Below are positions 1-8,089 of a stretch of 64,000 bases of DNA, piece after piece. Made by a program: the position numbers and the translations under genes. The stretch spans positions 1 to 64,000 of the forward strand of contig NZ_WNKY01000004.1 of assembly GCF_009720825.1 (NCBI RefSeq). Reading direction: 5' to 3'. Each line of letters begins with the position of its first letter. Within the stretch, counting starts at the first letter, position 1. The notes under the pieces are model-generated. The model searched no databases. It was not told where the DNA came from and saw only the letters and a list, made by a program, of their open reading frames with translations. This DNA is from Duganella radicis (GTDB taxonomy: Bacteria > Pseudomonadota > Gammaproteobacteria > Burkholderiales > Burkholderiaceae_D).

Positions 1-167
1 TCGGCGGCCCGTTGCGCCGGGCCGTTACGCTCGCGCGCCTGGGCGTTGGCGGCGCGGGCGGCGGCGTTCACATCGCGCGCGCCCTCGTTCACCCTGATCG
101 GATCGACCGCCCGCGCGGCCGGCGACACCGCCAGCGCCAGCAAGGTCAGGGCGGCGGCGGTTTTCAT
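1..167 (-). CDS. Exported protein, N-terminal part only (runs off left edge)
   Basis: The ATG at 167 overlaps the stop of the upstream beta-propeller gene in an ATGA arrangement, so the two are probably translationally coupled. The visible 55 residues begin with a signal peptide (MKTAAALTLLALAVSPAARA) followed by an Ala/Arg/Asn-rich stretch. No domain is visible before the window ends, so no function is assigned. Confidence 0.6.
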   Translation of the reverse strand, partial: MKTAAALTLLALAVSPAARAVDPIRVNEGARDVNAAARAANAQARERNGPAQRAA

Positions 168-1129
168 CAGCGTTGCGCGGCGTTAAAGAAGAACACCCCG
201 TGCGGCGAGCGCCCCACCGGTATGGTCTTGATGACCTTGCGGCTTGGCAGATCGATCACCGCCACCTTCTTAATCCAGCGCAGCGTCACCCACATGGTCT
301 TGCCATCCTCCGTCACCTCCATGCAATCCGGGCCGCCGGGCACATTGATCTGGCCGACGTTTTCCAAGGTCTTCTGATCAATGATGTTAATCGAATTGGA
401 AACACGGTTGGACACATAGGTATAGCGCCCGTCGCCGGCCGAACGGAAATTGTGCGCGCCCATGCCGGTCTTGATGCGCTTGACGGTCTTCTGCGCTTTC
501 CAGTCGATCACCTCGACATAATCGCTGCCCATGATGCCGACCAGCAGATGCTTGTCATCCGGCGTCATGGCGATACCGGCCGGCAGCTTGCCGACCGGGA
601 GCGTCCATTTCACCGCCTGCGTGGTGAGGTCGATGGCGCTGACCTGGTCGCTGCCCTGCTGGGTGATGAACACCATATTGCTGGCGGCGTTGAAGGCCAT
701 GTGGCTGGGCAGCTTGGCCAGCGGGATGCGCTTGGCCAGCGTCATGTTGGCGCCGTCGTACTTGTACAGGTCGACGCGGTCGAGCCGCAGCGAGTTCGAG
801 ACAAACCACTTCTGGTCCGGCGAAAAGCCGATCTGGTAAGGGTCGAGGATATCCTTGACGGTGCGCTGCGGCTGGCCGGTTTTCGGATCGAGGAAGATCA
901 GCTCGTTGCCGACCGAGCTGGCGACGATCAGGGATTTATTGTCCGGCGTGGCCATCAGGTGATGCGGCTCTTTGCCGACCGCGATGGTGGACAAGTCTTT
1001 ATACGTCGCCTGGTCCAGCAGTTGCACGGTGGCGTCGCGCGAATTCAGGACCACCACCACATTGGCCTGCGCGCTGCCGAGGGCCAGCAAGGCGCAGGAA
1101 AGGACGATACGGCGTAAACTACGGGGCAT
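167..1129 (-). CDS. YncE-like exported beta-propeller (YVTN repeat) protein
   Basis: This is a 320-residue protein. The ATG at 1129 is chosen because it opens a clean signal peptide (MPRSLRRIVLSCALLALGSA); the frame extends to a TTG at 1153 that adds nothing signal-like. The mature part is a run of blades of about 40 residues with repeated patterns such as VGKEPHHLMATPDNK, VGKLPAGIAMTPDDK and VGRSPHGVFF, typical of YVTN/YncE seven-bladed propellers in the periplasm. Such proteins often bind ligands or partner with quinoprotein or metal-related exported proteins; the exact role here is unknown. It forms a unit with the exported protein at the left edge through a 1-base ATGA junction. Confidence 0.8.
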   Translation of the reverse strand: MPRSLRRIVLSCALLALGSAQANVVVVLNSRDATVQLLDQATYKDLSTIAVGKEPHHLMATPDNKSLIVASSVGNELIFLDPKTGQPQRTVKDILDPYQIGFSPDQKWFVSNSLRLDRVDLYKYDGANMTLAKRIPLAKLPSHMAFNAASNMVFITQQGSDQVSAIDLTTQAVKWTLPVGKLPAGIAMTPDDKHLLVGIMGSDYVEVIDWKAQKTVKRIKTGMGAHNFRSAGDGRYTYVSNRVSNSINIIDQKTLENVGQINVPGGPDCMEVTEDGKTMWVTLRWIKKVAVIDLPSRKVIKTIPVGRSPHGVFFFNAAQR

Positions 1130-1226
1130 GTAAAAAATCGCTTTGAAGAGCAAAACCCCATTCTACGTGCAAACCTTCGCCCCTGCTACAATTCGGGCCT
1201 GTGTTTAACGATTAGAAGGAATCACC

Positions 1227-1583
1227 ATGTCCACCATCACCACCCCATCGGGCCTGCAATACATTGAACTGACCGTGGGCGAAGGCGCCGAAGCCAAAGC
1301 CGGTCAGAACGTCACCGTGCACTACACCGGCTGGCTGCAAAACGACGACGGCAGCAAAGGCCCGAAATTCGATTCGAGCAAAGACCGCAACGACCCGTTT
1401 GAATTCGCCCTGGGCGCCGGCATGGTGATCCGCGGCTGGGACGAAGGCGTGCAAGGCATGAAGGTCGGCGGCACCCGCCAGCTGATCATCCCGTCGGACC
1501 TGGGCTACGGCTCGCGCGGCGCCGGCGGCGTGATCCCGCCGAACGCCACCCTGATCTTCGACGTCGAACTGCTGGGCGTTTAA
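1227..1583 (+). CDS. FKBP-type peptidyl-prolyl cis-trans isomerase
   Basis: This 118-residue, single-domain FKBP catalyses proline cis-trans isomerisation and helps protein folding in the cytoplasm; no signal peptide is present. The family hallmarks run in order: VTVHYTGWLQ, the F-D-S-S core (KFDSSKDRNDPFEF), VIRGWDEGVQGMKVGG, and a C-terminal IPPNATLIFDVELLGV strand. Length equals that of small bacterial FKBPs. An AGAAGGA ribosome binding site lies just before the ATG. It converges on the anti-sigma-like gene, with only 5 bp between the two stop codons. Confidence 0.95.
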   Translation: MSTITTPSGLQYIELTVGEGAEAKAGQNVTVHYTGWLQNDDGSKGPKFDSSKDRNDPFEFALGAGMVIRGWDEGVQGMKVGGTRQLIIPSDLGYGSRGAGGVIPPNATLIFDVELLGV

Positions 1584-1588
1584 GTCAT

Positions 1589-2353
1589 TCAGCGCTGCCA
1601 GTTCCGGCGCAGCGCTTCCACTTCCGCTCGCGTGTCGAGCATGCCGCCGACGATGCGCTGGTCGATCGCTTCCAGCAGCGCCGTCGGCATCTCCGTCCCC
1701 GCCATCCGGTGGCTGCCCATGGCCGGCAGCGGCCGCGCATTTTGCACCAATACCGGGATGCGCCACTCCTCGCTGGCGCGGCAAGCGATGCCCACCAGAT
1801 CCTGCGTGCCGCCCACCAGCGTAAAGCTGCGGCAGTAACTCCCCTCGTTGGATAAAAAACTCAGACCGACCCGCACGTCGCTGTCGGACGGCGCGGCGCC
1901 GCCCAGTTGCTGGCTGAGCGCCACCGCCAGCCGGCCCTGCGCCACCAGCACGCCGCCGCGGCTGGCCACCTCGGTCGGCGCCGCCGCCGGCTCGCCCAGC
2001 CAGTTGGGCTGCCAGCGCGCCAGCCCGAACTTGCCGGCCGCCAGACCCAGCACCATCACCAGCGCCAGCGCGCTCCACTCCAGCCAGCCCCAATGCCGGC
2101 GCGCCGCCTTGCGCGCCGCCTGCTGCGTGGCCAGGCGTTGCGCCCGCACCGCCGCCAGCTGCACCACATTGGCGCCGCGGCCGGCGCGGTTGCGCCGGTC
2201 GAGGTACACATCCTCATCGCGCGCGGCGCGCAGGCGCGCCACGCGGCGGGCGATGCTGCTGTCCAGACGCATGGCCGCTTCGACCTCGAGGCGGGTCGCC
2301 TCGTCGAGTTCGCCATCGGCATATGCCATCAGTGTTTCGTCTGAAAAGCTCAT
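1589..2353 (-). CDS. Anti-sigma-factor-like membrane protein
   Basis: This 254-residue protein starts at the ATG at 2353, which has an AAAGGATGGGA ribosome binding site; upstream in-frame codons lack one. Residues 1-45 (DETLMAYADGELDEATRLEVE) resemble the helical N-terminus of anti-sigma factors, but the usual His-Cys-Cys zinc motif is absent. One membrane span lies near residues 97-115 (LEWSALALVMVLGLAAGKFG), followed by a periplasmic part. ChrR/RseA-like proteins hold an ECF sigma factor at the membrane. Here the gene upstream is divergent HU, so no sigma partner is adjacent. The family is inferred from N-terminal similarity and topology only. Confidence 0.65.
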   Translation of the reverse strand: MSFSDETLMAYADGELDEATRLEVEAAMRLDSSIARRVARLRAARDEDVYLDRRNRAGRGANVVQLAAVRAQRLATQQAARKAARRHWGWLEWSALALVMVLGLAAGKFGLARWQPNWLGEPAAAPTEVASRGGVLVAQGRLAVALSQQLGGAAPSDSDVRVGLSFLSNEGSYCRSFTLVGGTQDLVGIACRASEEWRIPVLVQNARPLPAMGSHRMAGTEMPTALLEAIDQRIVGGMLDTRAEVEALRRNWQR

Positions 2354-2557
2354 GGTCCCATCCTTTACGCATTCCATCATAAACCTTTTTTTTGCCGGAC
2401 GCGGATTTGCGGAAAACGCGTAAGCCCTTTAAATACAAGGCTTTATTTACGTTGCAGCGCAGCGAGACAGTAAATATAAGGCGCGCTTCGTAGAGAAACC
2501 ATTACATTTGACAATATTTATGCTAATCTGCGCGCTCCAATAACCAAGGAGGTAGTA

Positions 2558-2845
2558 ATGAAAAAAGGCGAACTGATTGCAGAATTTGCGAAACGCACCG
2601 AGCTGTCCGCTGCTGCCGCCAACGGCGCAGTGAACACGCTGATCGCCATCATCACTGAGCGTCTGAAAAAAGGCGACTCGGTAGGCATCACCGGCTTCGG
2701 CACCTTCTCCGTAGCCAAGCGCGCTGCACGCAAAGGCCGCAATCCCGCAACCGGCGAAGCGATCAAGATCGCAGCGTCGAAAACCCCGAAATTCTCGGCT
2801 GGCGCCACGCTGAAATCGGCTGTCAACCCGACGAAGAAGAAGTAA
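2558..2845 (+). CDS. hup: HU-family histone-like DNA-binding protein
   Basis: This 95-residue HU/IHF-fold protein bends and compacts DNA in the nucleoid. It begins MKKGELIAEFAKRTELS and has the signature GFGTFSVAKRAARKGRNPAT, which forms the DNA-clamping beta arm. The C-terminus is lysine rich (NPTKKK). A near-perfect AAGGAGGT ribosome binding site lies just before the ATG, consistent with high expression. It is transcribed alone, divergent from the anti-sigma-like gene, and followed by a long-stem terminator. The sequence is HU-like rather than IHF-like, but the alpha or beta subtype cannot be set from the sequence alone. Confidence 0.95.
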   Translation: MKKGELIAEFAKRTELSAAAANGAVNTLIAIITERLKKGDSVGITGFGTFSVAKRAARKGRNPATGEAIKIAASKTPKFSAGATLKSAVNPTKKK

Positions 2846-2886
2846 TTCTTCCGGTGTTTTACCCGCCTGCCCGCGAGGGCATCGGG

Positions 2887-2932
2887 AAAACGGCGGCACA
2901 TGCGGGCTCATCCCCGGCATGGCCGCCGTTTT
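2887..2932 (+). terminator. Rho-independent terminator after HU
   Basis: An 11-bp perfect inverted repeat, AAAACGGCGGC (2887-2897) and GCCGCCGTTTT (2922-2932), is followed by GTTTT. The loop is about 24 nt. It lies 41 bp past the HU stop codon. Confidence 0.7.
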
Positions 2933-3005
2933 GTTTTGGAGCCCGCCCTCTAGCGTGCTGCGGTTATGATGGCGCGGTCACCATCAACCATTCAAGGAGC
3001 GCGGT

Positions 3006-3257
3006 ATGAGTTTGCAAGAACAGTTTGACCAGGCCCAGGCGGACTCGAAGAATCTGCCGGAACGTCCGGACAATATGACCCTGCTGAAGATCTACGCCCT
3101 GTTCAAACAGGCGTCCAGCGGCGACGTCACCGGCGAGCGCCCCGGCATGACCGACTTCGTCGGCCGCGCCAAGTACGACGCATGGGCCGAGCTGAAAGGC
3201 AAAAGCCAGGACGAAGCCAAGCAGCTGTACATCGACCTGATCGAAGATTTGAAGTAA
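3006..3257 (+). CDS. Acyl-CoA-binding protein (ACBP)
   Basis: This 83-residue cytosolic four-helix protein binds long-chain acyl-CoA esters and buffers their pool. Family signatures are visible in order: FDQAQADSKNLPERPDN, LLKIYALFKQASSGDV, then KYDAWAELKGKSQDEAKQLY, which carries the K and Y residues that contact the CoA phosphate and adenine. Length is that of a stand-alone ACBP. It has a GGAG ribosome binding site and a strong terminator immediately after the stop codon, so it is probably monocistronic. Confidence 0.95.
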   Translation: MSLQEQFDQAQADSKNLPERPDNMTLLKIYALFKQASSGDVTGERPGMTDFVGRAKYDAWAELKGKSQDEAKQLYIDLIEDLK

Positions 3258-3258
3258 T

Positions 3259-3284
3259 AAAAAAGGCCCTTGCGGGCCTTTTTT
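3259..3284. terminator. Bidirectional terminator between ACBP and the PEP-CTERM gene
   Basis: The hairpin AAAAAAGGCCC-TTGC-GGGCCTTTTTT has A/T tracts on both flanks, so it can stop transcripts from either side. Its right edge overlaps the stop codon of the convergent PEP-CTERM gene (3283-3285). Confidence 0.85.
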
Positions 3285-4059
3285 ATTTTGCCTTGCGGCG
3301 ACGGCTGGCGCAACCGACCAGGCCGAGGCCAGCCAGCAGCATGGCATAGCTTTCCGGTTCCGGCACGGCCGAAGTCAGGCTGAACGCCGTGATGCGCTGG
3401 TCGGCGTCGGTGCCACCGGTGCCGCCGGTGAAGCCGACGTACATGGTGCCGCCGAACTTCTCGCTCAGGTTGACGATCCTGGCGTCACTGACCGCGTACG
3501 AGGTGTTGGTGCTCCGGTCGAGGAAGGTGCCGGTCATGGTCAGCTCGTGGGTGAGGGCGTTGTAGCTGACGGTCTCGCTGCCGGTCACGTAGTTGGCCGC
3601 GCCCAGGTTGAATGGCGCATCCTTCAGGCCCTGGACCACGCCGTTGGTGCTCAGACCATAGTCATTGGTGTGCCAAGTCAGGATCACCGAACCGACCGCG
3701 GCCGCGCCCTGGTCGCCCAGGTTCCAGTAGCCGACGTCGCCGCCACCGGTGCCGGTGACGTTGTTGCCGATGTTCTGGAACGCCAGCGCGATGCCGTCCG
3801 CCATCTTGCCGCTGTCATTGCCCTTCAGGGAAAACGAGAAGGTGGTGCTGAACGACTGGCTGGTCGAGATCGACTGGGTCAGCCAGCCGGCGCCGGCCAC
3901 GCCCGACGGGTGCGAGACGTCGGTCGCCTGCGTCAGCTGCAAGCCGCCATCCACATACTGCGCGCTGCCCACGGCGTTCAGCGTCGACAGGTCGATGACT
4001 GCCGCCGAAGCCGGCAGGGCGAAAGCGGCGGCAACAACGGCGGAGATGGCAAGGCGCAT
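3283..4059 (-). CDS. PEP-CTERM-sorted L-type lectin-like exported protein
   Basis: This 258-residue protein has a signal peptide (residues 1-19), a beta-rich body and a PEP-CTERM sorting tail: VPEPES, a hydrophobic stretch AMLLAGLGLVGC, then the basic end SRRRKAK. The body resembles legume-type (L-type) lectins. Residues about 66-95 (FSTTFSFSLKG, ADGIALAFQN), the T-Y/N-A-L-T-HELTMTG strand near 165 and the MYVGFTGGTGG strand near 208 match the jelly-roll pattern. Such proteins are processed by exosortase and sent to the envelope or extracellular matrix; no exosortase gene lies in this window. Start ATG 4059 has an AAGGA ribosome binding site. Confidence 0.8.
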   Translation of the reverse strand: MRLAISAVVAAAFALPASAAVIDLSTLNAVGSAQYVDGGLQLTQATDVSHPSGVAGAGWLTQSISTSQSFSTTFSFSLKGNDSGKMADGIALAFQNIGNNVTGTGGGDVGYWNLGDQGAAAVGSVILTWHTNDYGLSTNGVVQGLKDAPFNLGAANYVTGSETVSYNALTHELTMTGTFLDRSTNTSYAVSDARIVNLSEKFGGTMYVGFTGGTGGTDADQRITAFSLTSAVPEPESYAMLLAGLGLVGCASRRRKAK

Positions 4060-4188
4060 GGCGTGTCCTTAATGAAGATAGTAAAAGCTGGTTAGAAAAA
4101 AAGCATCGATAGCCGCGCATTATACCGACACAGTTCCTTAGTGCAATTGAATTTTTCTAATAACAACTTAAATTATCTTTAAGCAACA

Positions 4189-4467
4189 TCAAGCAACGAA
4201 CACCCGGCGCATTTTCTCGGCCACCTTGGCCTCGACCATGCCGGCCATCATGCTGACCGGGAAGCCCAGCGCGATCTGCAACTGCGCCTGGTTGGGGCGC
4301 AGGGTCAGGGCGCCGTTCACGCCGCTGCGCTCGAAGCGCAGCACGTCGCCGTCCCAGCGGCAGGCCAGTTCGAACTGTTCGGCCAGTTTGTCGGCCACTT
4401 GTTGGGCCGCCGCGCGGGCCTGTTCCGGCGCCAGGTGATGCTCCTGGACGATGTTGATGTCCGCCAT
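4189..4467 (-). CDS. Polyhydroxyalkanoic acid granule-system protein (PHA_gran_rgn family)
   Basis: This 92-residue protein starts at ATG 4467, after a GGGAG ribosome binding site; an in-frame ATG at 4503 has a weaker context. The pattern MADINIVQEHHLAPEQAR, DGDVLRFERSGVNGALTL and MMAGMVEAKVAEKMRRVF matches the short family of proteins found with PHA granule genes in Proteobacteria. The role is structural or regulatory at granules and is poorly known. A PHA depolymerase gene lies 2 kb away, which fits with PHA metabolism in this organism. Confidence 0.8.
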   Translation of the reverse strand: MADINIVQEHHLAPEQARAAAQQVADKLAEQFELACRWDGDVLRFERSGVNGALTLRPNQAQLQIALGFPVSMMAGMVEAKVAEKMRRVFVA

Positions 4468-4555
4468 GCGGATCTCCCTGCTCTGAATAAACAAAGGCGC
4501 CATGATGCCAGTTGCGCCCCCGCCGCGCCAGTCTGTGCAGGGCTTGAATGAATTT

Positions 4556-4578
4556 GCTTATATGTATTGTATATAAGC
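4556..4578. promoter_or_regulatory. Inverted repeat in the PHA-protein / fdxA divergent region
   Basis: The arms GCTTATAT (4556-4563) and ATATAAGC (4571-4578) are separated by 7 bp. It lies between the divergent PHA-granule gene and fdxA, just upstream of the proposed fdxA -35 element, so it is a candidate operator. Confidence 0.45.
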
Positions 4579-4583
4579 GCAAT

Positions 4584-4612
4584 TTGTGAGAAAGAGCGAA
4601 TTACCTTAAAAT
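4584..4612 (+). promoter_or_regulatory. Candidate sigma-70 promoter of fdxA
   Basis: TTGTGA (4584-4589) and TAAAAT (4607-4612) are separated by 17 bp and lie about 75 bp upstream of the fdxA ATG. Confidence 0.45.
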
Positions 4613-4687
4613 ACAGTGCTTTGCCGAGGTTAGCCAGGCACTGCCCCGCCACCGACGCCGCTGCACAACTACATTGATAGGACTGTT

Positions 4688-5011
4688 ATGACCCACGTTG
4701 TCACCGAATCTTGCATCGCCTGCCGCTATACGGATTGCGTCGATGTTTGCCCGGTAGATTGTTTCCGCCAAGGCCCAAACTTCCTCGCCATCGACCCTGA
4801 TGAATGCATCGACTGCGCCGTGTGCGTGGCCGAGTGCCCGGTCAACGCGATCTACGCGGAAGAGGACGTCCCAGGCGATCAACAGCAATTCATCAAGCTC
4901 AACGTTGATCTGGCGCGCAAATGGCCTTCGATTACCAAGACGGTCGCGCCGCTGGCCGACGCCGACCAGTTCAAGGACGTCAAAGAGAAACTGCAACTGC
5001 TGGTGCGCTAA
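4688..5011 (+). CDS. fdxA: 7Fe-8S ferredoxin FdxA
   Basis: This 107-residue soluble electron carrier has a 3Fe-4S plus 4Fe-4S arrangement like Azotobacter FdI. The first cluster region is C9-I-A-C12 with C17 and C21; the second is C40-I-D-C43-A-V-C46 with C50 and P51. The C-terminal extension (FIKLNVDLARKWPSITKT) is typical of FdxA. The next gene is a flavin-dependent ferredoxin/flavodoxin reductase-type enzyme, 42 bp downstream on the same strand, and the pair probably forms an electron-transfer couple. Confidence 0.95.
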   Translation: MTHVVTESCIACRYTDCVDVCPVDCFRQGPNFLAIDPDECIDCAVCVAECPVNAIYAEEDVPGDQQQFIKLNVDLARKWPSITKTVAPLADADQFKDVKEKLQLLVR

Positions 5012-5053
5012 GCCGCCGGCAACTGCATTATTGAAATCACAGGAAAACCACGT

Positions 5054-6121
5054 ATGAATAGTACCGTTACACCTACCGGCGTCATCGAAGCTGATGCCGT
5101 CATCATTGGCGCCGGCCCGGTCGGCTTGTTCCAGGTCTTCGAGCTCGGCCTGCTGGAAATCAAAGCGCACGTGATCGATTCGCTGAACGCCGTGGGTGGA
5201 CAGTGCGTGGAACTGTATCCTGACAAACCAATTTACGACATCCCCGCCGTGCCATCGTGCACCGGCCAGGAACTGACCGACAACCTGCTCAAGCAGATCG
5301 AGCCGTTCGAGCCGACCTTCCACCTGGGCCAGGAAGTGACCAAGGTCGAGCGCCGCGACGACGGCCGCTTCGACGTCGAAACCACGCTGGGCACCAAGTT
5401 CCTGACCAAGACCATCTTCATCGCCGCCGGCGTCGGCTCGTTCCAGGCCCGCACCCTGAAGGTGGACGGCATCGAAGTGTTCGAAGGCAGCCAGCTGCAC
5501 TACAAGGTCAAGGACCCCGCCCAGTTCGAAGGCAAGAACCTGGTCATCTGCGGCGGCGGCGACTCCGCGCTGGACTGGGCGCTGAACTTCGTCGGCAAGG
5601 CCGAGTCGGTGGTGCTGCTGCACCGTCGCGAAGACTTCCGCGCCGCGCCGGCCTCGGTCGCCAAGATGAAGGCCCTGTGCGACGACTACGAAATGCAACT
5701 GCTGATCGGCACCGCCACCGGCTTCGAAACCTCGGCCGACGGCAAGCTGGAGCACCTGAAGGTGACCGCCGCCGACGGCGTGACCCGCCGCGTGCCGCTG
5801 GACATGCTGCTGGTGTTCTACGGCCTGTCGCCGAAGCTGGGCCCGATCGCCGAGTGGGGCCTGGACATCGAGCGCCGCCAGCTGAAGGTGCAGAACACCG
5901 AGAAGTTCGAAACCAACGTGCCGGGCATCTTCGCCGTGGGCGACATCAACACCTACCCGGGCAAGAAAAAGCTGATCCTGTCGGGCTTCCACGAAGCCGC
6001 GCTGGCCGCCTTCGGCGCCGCGCCGTACATCTTCCCGGACAAGAAGATCCACATGCAGTACACCACCACCTCGCCGAAACTGCACAAGGTGCTGGGCGTG
6101 GAGACGCCTGTGTTCGATTAA
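5054..6121 (+). CDS. Thioredoxin-reductase-like ferredoxin-NADP+ reductase
   Basis: This 355-residue FAD enzyme should move electrons between NADPH and ferredoxin. Visible motifs are the FAD dinucleotide fold ([15 protein letters not shown], residues 15-29), the NADPH fold ([16 protein letters not shown], about residue 163) and the FAD-binding [17 protein letters not shown] near 290. The redox CxxC of true thioredoxin reductases is missing, which is the mark of the TrxR-like FNR group; that group is about 340-360 residues long. Adjacency to fdxA supports the assignment. A ferredoxin/flavodoxin reductase for PHA or Fe-S metabolism is equally possible. Confidence 0.9.
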   Translation: MNSTVTPTGVIEADAVIIGAGPVGLFQVFELGLLEIKAHVIDSLNAVGGQCVELYPDKPIYDIPAVPSCTGQELTDNLLKQIEPFEPTFHLGQEVTKVERRDDGRFDVETTLGTKFLTKTIFIAAGVGSFQARTLKVDGIEVFEGSQLHYKVKDPAQFEGKNLVICGGGDSALDWALNFVGKAESVVLLHRREDFRAAPASVAKMKALCDDYEMQLLIGTATGFETSADGKLEHLKVTAADGVTRRVPLDMLLVFYGLSPKLGPIAEWGLDIERRQLKVQNTEKFETNVPGIFAVGDINTYPGKKKLILSGFHEAALAAFGAAPYIFPDKKIHMQYTTTSPKLHKVLGVETPVFD

Positions 6122-6148
6122 GTACACAACGGGTATTTGTCCTACACG

Positions 6149-6174
6149 AAAGCAGCCATTTGGCTGCTTTTTTT
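6149..6174 (+). terminator. Terminator after the fdxA-reductase unit
   Basis: The hairpin AAAGCAGCC-ATTT-GGCTGCTTT is followed by a further run of T residues, about 28 bp past the reductase stop codon. Confidence 0.85.
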
Positions 6175-6342
6175 ATTCTCGGAATCGTATTAATCTTTCT
6201 TACAAGATTGCCTATGGGTTCCACGTAGCCTTGCTAAAAAGAACGAGCAAATGCTTTATGTTACGAACACAGCGCTTTTAAATTGGCTTATGATGTCAGT
6301 TATTGATGCATCGCACCACGCTCACCACCCCGGGAATGCTCT

Positions 6343-7578
6343 ATGCTCTACCAACTCCATGAAATGCAGCGCTCGCTCCTGACGCCACTGATGCAATGGG
6401 CCGACGCCTCCTCCAAGCTGTTCACCAACCCGGTGTCGCCGTTGGCGCACACGCCGTTTTCGCAGCGCATCGCCGCCGGCTACGAGCTGATGTACCGGCT
6501 CGGCAAGGATTACGAAAAACCGGCGTTTGAAATAGACAGCACCGAGATCAAAGGCGAAACCGTGGGCATCATCGAACAGGTCGCCGTCAACAAGCCTTTC
6601 TGCCGCCTGATCCACTTCAAGAAAGACCTGGACGACAAAAAGATCAAGGCGCTGAAACAGCCCACCGTGCTGCTGGTCGCCCCGCTGTCGGGCCACCACT
6701 CGACCCTGCTGCGCGACACCGTGCGCGGCCTGGTGGTCGACCACGATGTCTACATCACCGACTGGACCGATGCGCGCATGGTGCCGGTCAGCGAAGGCGC
6801 GTTCCACCTGGACGACTACATCTTCTACGTGCAGGAATTCATCCGCCTGCTGGGTCCGAACGTGCACGTGATCTCGGTATGCCAGCCGACCGTCCCGGTG
6901 CTGGCGGCGATTTCGCTGATGGCTTCTGAAAACGATCCCAAACTGCCCAAGACCATGACCATGATGGGTGGCCCGATCGATCCGCGCCGTTCGCCCACAG
7001 CCGTCAACAACCTGGCCACCGAGAAGAAGTTCTCGTGGTTTGAAAACACCGTGATCTACTCGGTGCCGCCGAACTATCCGGGCTTCGGCCGCAAGGTGTA
7101 CCCGGGCTTCCTGCAACACGCGGGCTTCATCGCCATGAACCCGGGCCGTCACGCCCAGAGCCACCGCGACTTCTACAACCACCTGGTGGAAGGCGACGAG
7201 GAAACCGCCGAATCGCACCGCAAGTTCTACGACGAGTACAACGCCGTGCTGGACATGCCGGCCGAGTACTACCTCGATACCATCAAGACCGTGTTCCAGG
7301 ACTTCGCCCTGCCGAAAGGCGAATGGCTGGTGGGTGGCAAGCTGGTGCGCCCGCAGGACATCAAGAGCGTGGCCCTGTTCACCGTCGAGGGCGAGCTGGA
7401 CGACATTTCCGGCGCCGGCCAGACCCAGGCCGCGCACGACCTGTGCACCGGCATTCCGGCCGACATGCAGCAAGACTTCGTGGCGCCGGGCGCCGGCCAC
7501 TACGGCATTTTCTCCGGCCGCCGTTGGCGCGAGATGGTGTGCCCGAAGATCACCGAGTTCATCAAGAAGCACGGATAA
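6343..7578 (+). CDS. phaZ: Intracellular polyhydroxyalkanoate depolymerase
   Basis: This 411-residue cytoplasmic alpha/beta hydrolase has no signal peptide and should mobilise native PHA granules to hydroxyacids. The nucleophile elbow reads VISVCQPTVP, so the lipase-box serine is replaced by cysteine (C180), as in Ralstonia PhaZa1-type depolymerases. A late His in GAGHYGIFSG (near residue 388) completes the triad, and an Asp is expected in VEGELDDISG near 346. The start MLYQLHEMQRSLLTP is typical of the family. It is monocistronic, with a terminator downstream. Confidence 0.93.
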   Translation: MLYQLHEMQRSLLTPLMQWADASSKLFTNPVSPLAHTPFSQRIAAGYELMYRLGKDYEKPAFEIDSTEIKGETVGIIEQVAVNKPFCRLIHFKKDLDDKKIKALKQPTVLLVAPLSGHHSTLLRDTVRGLVVDHDVYITDWTDARMVPVSEGAFHLDDYIFYVQEFIRLLGPNVHVISVCQPTVPVLAAISLMASENDPKLPKTMTMMGGPIDPRRSPTAVNNLATEKKFSWFENTVIYSVPPNYPGFGRKVYPGFLQHAGFIAMNPGRHAQSHRDFYNHLVEGDEETAESHRKFYDEYNAVLDMPAEYYLDTIKTVFQDFALPKGEWLVGGKLVRPQDIKSVALFTVEGELDDISGAGQTQAAHDLCTGIPADMQQDFVAPGAGHYGIFSGRRWREMVCPKITEFIKKHG

Positions 7579-7589
7579 ACGGTTTTAAG

Positions 7590-7643
7590 AGCCCTGTGGC
7601 CATGCGACGATCTTGAGCGTCGCAGCGCACAGGGCTTTTTTTT
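7590..7643 (+). terminator. Terminator after phaZ
   Basis: Outer arms AGCCCTGTG (7590-7598) and CACAGGGCT (7628-7636) are followed by a run of T residues. The long loop contains a second small stem (GCGACGATC...GAGCGTCGC). Confidence 0.7.
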
Positions 7644-7649
7644 ACGGCC

Positions 7650-7674
7650 AAATACATCACATTGTGATATATTT
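7650..7674. promoter_or_regulatory. MarR operator candidate: 25-bp near-perfect palindrome
   Basis: Left arm AAATACATCACA (7650-7661), one central T, and right arm TGTGATATATTT (7663-7674) match at 11 of 12 positions. The palindrome ends 4 bp before the ATG of the MarR gene, a position suited to autorepression. Confidence 0.7.
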
Positions 7675-7678
7675 CGGC

Positions 7679-8089
7679 ATGACCTCTCCCAACCTCAGCA
7701 AATCGGACTTCGCCGCGCTGTCCGAATTCCGCTACCAGATGCGCCGCTTCGAACGCTTTTCCGAAGACGTGGTGCAAGCGCAAGGCATCACGCCACTCCA
7801 GTACCTGCTGCTGCTGCACATCAAAGGCTATCCCGGCCGCGACTGGGCCACGGTGGGCGAGCTGGCCGAACGGCTGCAAGCCAAGCACCACGGCGTGGTG
7901 GCGCTGATCACGCGCTGCGAAGCCATGGGACTGGTCGAGCGCCGCAACAGCGCCATCGACCGCCGCCGCGTGGAAGTGCACCTGCTGCGCAAAGGCGAAA
8001 CCATCCTCGCCCAACTGGCCGAACAGCACCGCGTCGAGCTGCTGTCGCTGGAAGGCGTCTTCACCATTCCCCGAATCCGCCATGAATAA
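7679..8089 (+). CDS. MarR-family transcriptional regulator
   Basis: This 136-residue winged-helix protein starts at ATG 7679 (MTSPNLSKSDFAALSEFRYQ). The HTH reads VGELAERLQAKHHGVVALITRCEAMGLVERR (in two pieces, residues about 60-90), and the wing has the usual D-R-R basic patch (SAIDRRRVEVHLLRKGE). Upstream in-frame codons would lie inside the phaZ terminator region, so they are rejected. No ribosome binding site precedes the ATG; the palindromic operator occupies that place, so a leaderless or very short leader transcript is likely. The stop overlaps the start of the chloride channel gene by 8 bp, which couples the two. Confidence 0.88.
   Translation: MTSPNLSKSDFAALSEFRYQMRRFERFSEDVVQAQGITPLQYLLLLHIKGYPGRDWATVGELAERLQAKHHGVVALITRCEAMGLVERRNSAIDRRRVEVHLLRKGETILAQLAEQHRVELLSLEGVFTIPRIRHE

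Noticed and set aside
2508-2530. TTGACA and TAATCT upstream of HU as a promoter
   Set aside because: Spacing is only about 10-12 bp, so they cannot be a matching -35 and -10 pair.
4601-6127. A 508-codon minus-strand frame across fdxA and the reductase
   Set aside because: It crosses two well-identified genes and their spacer, and shows only repeated HVD/QLE shadow patterns.
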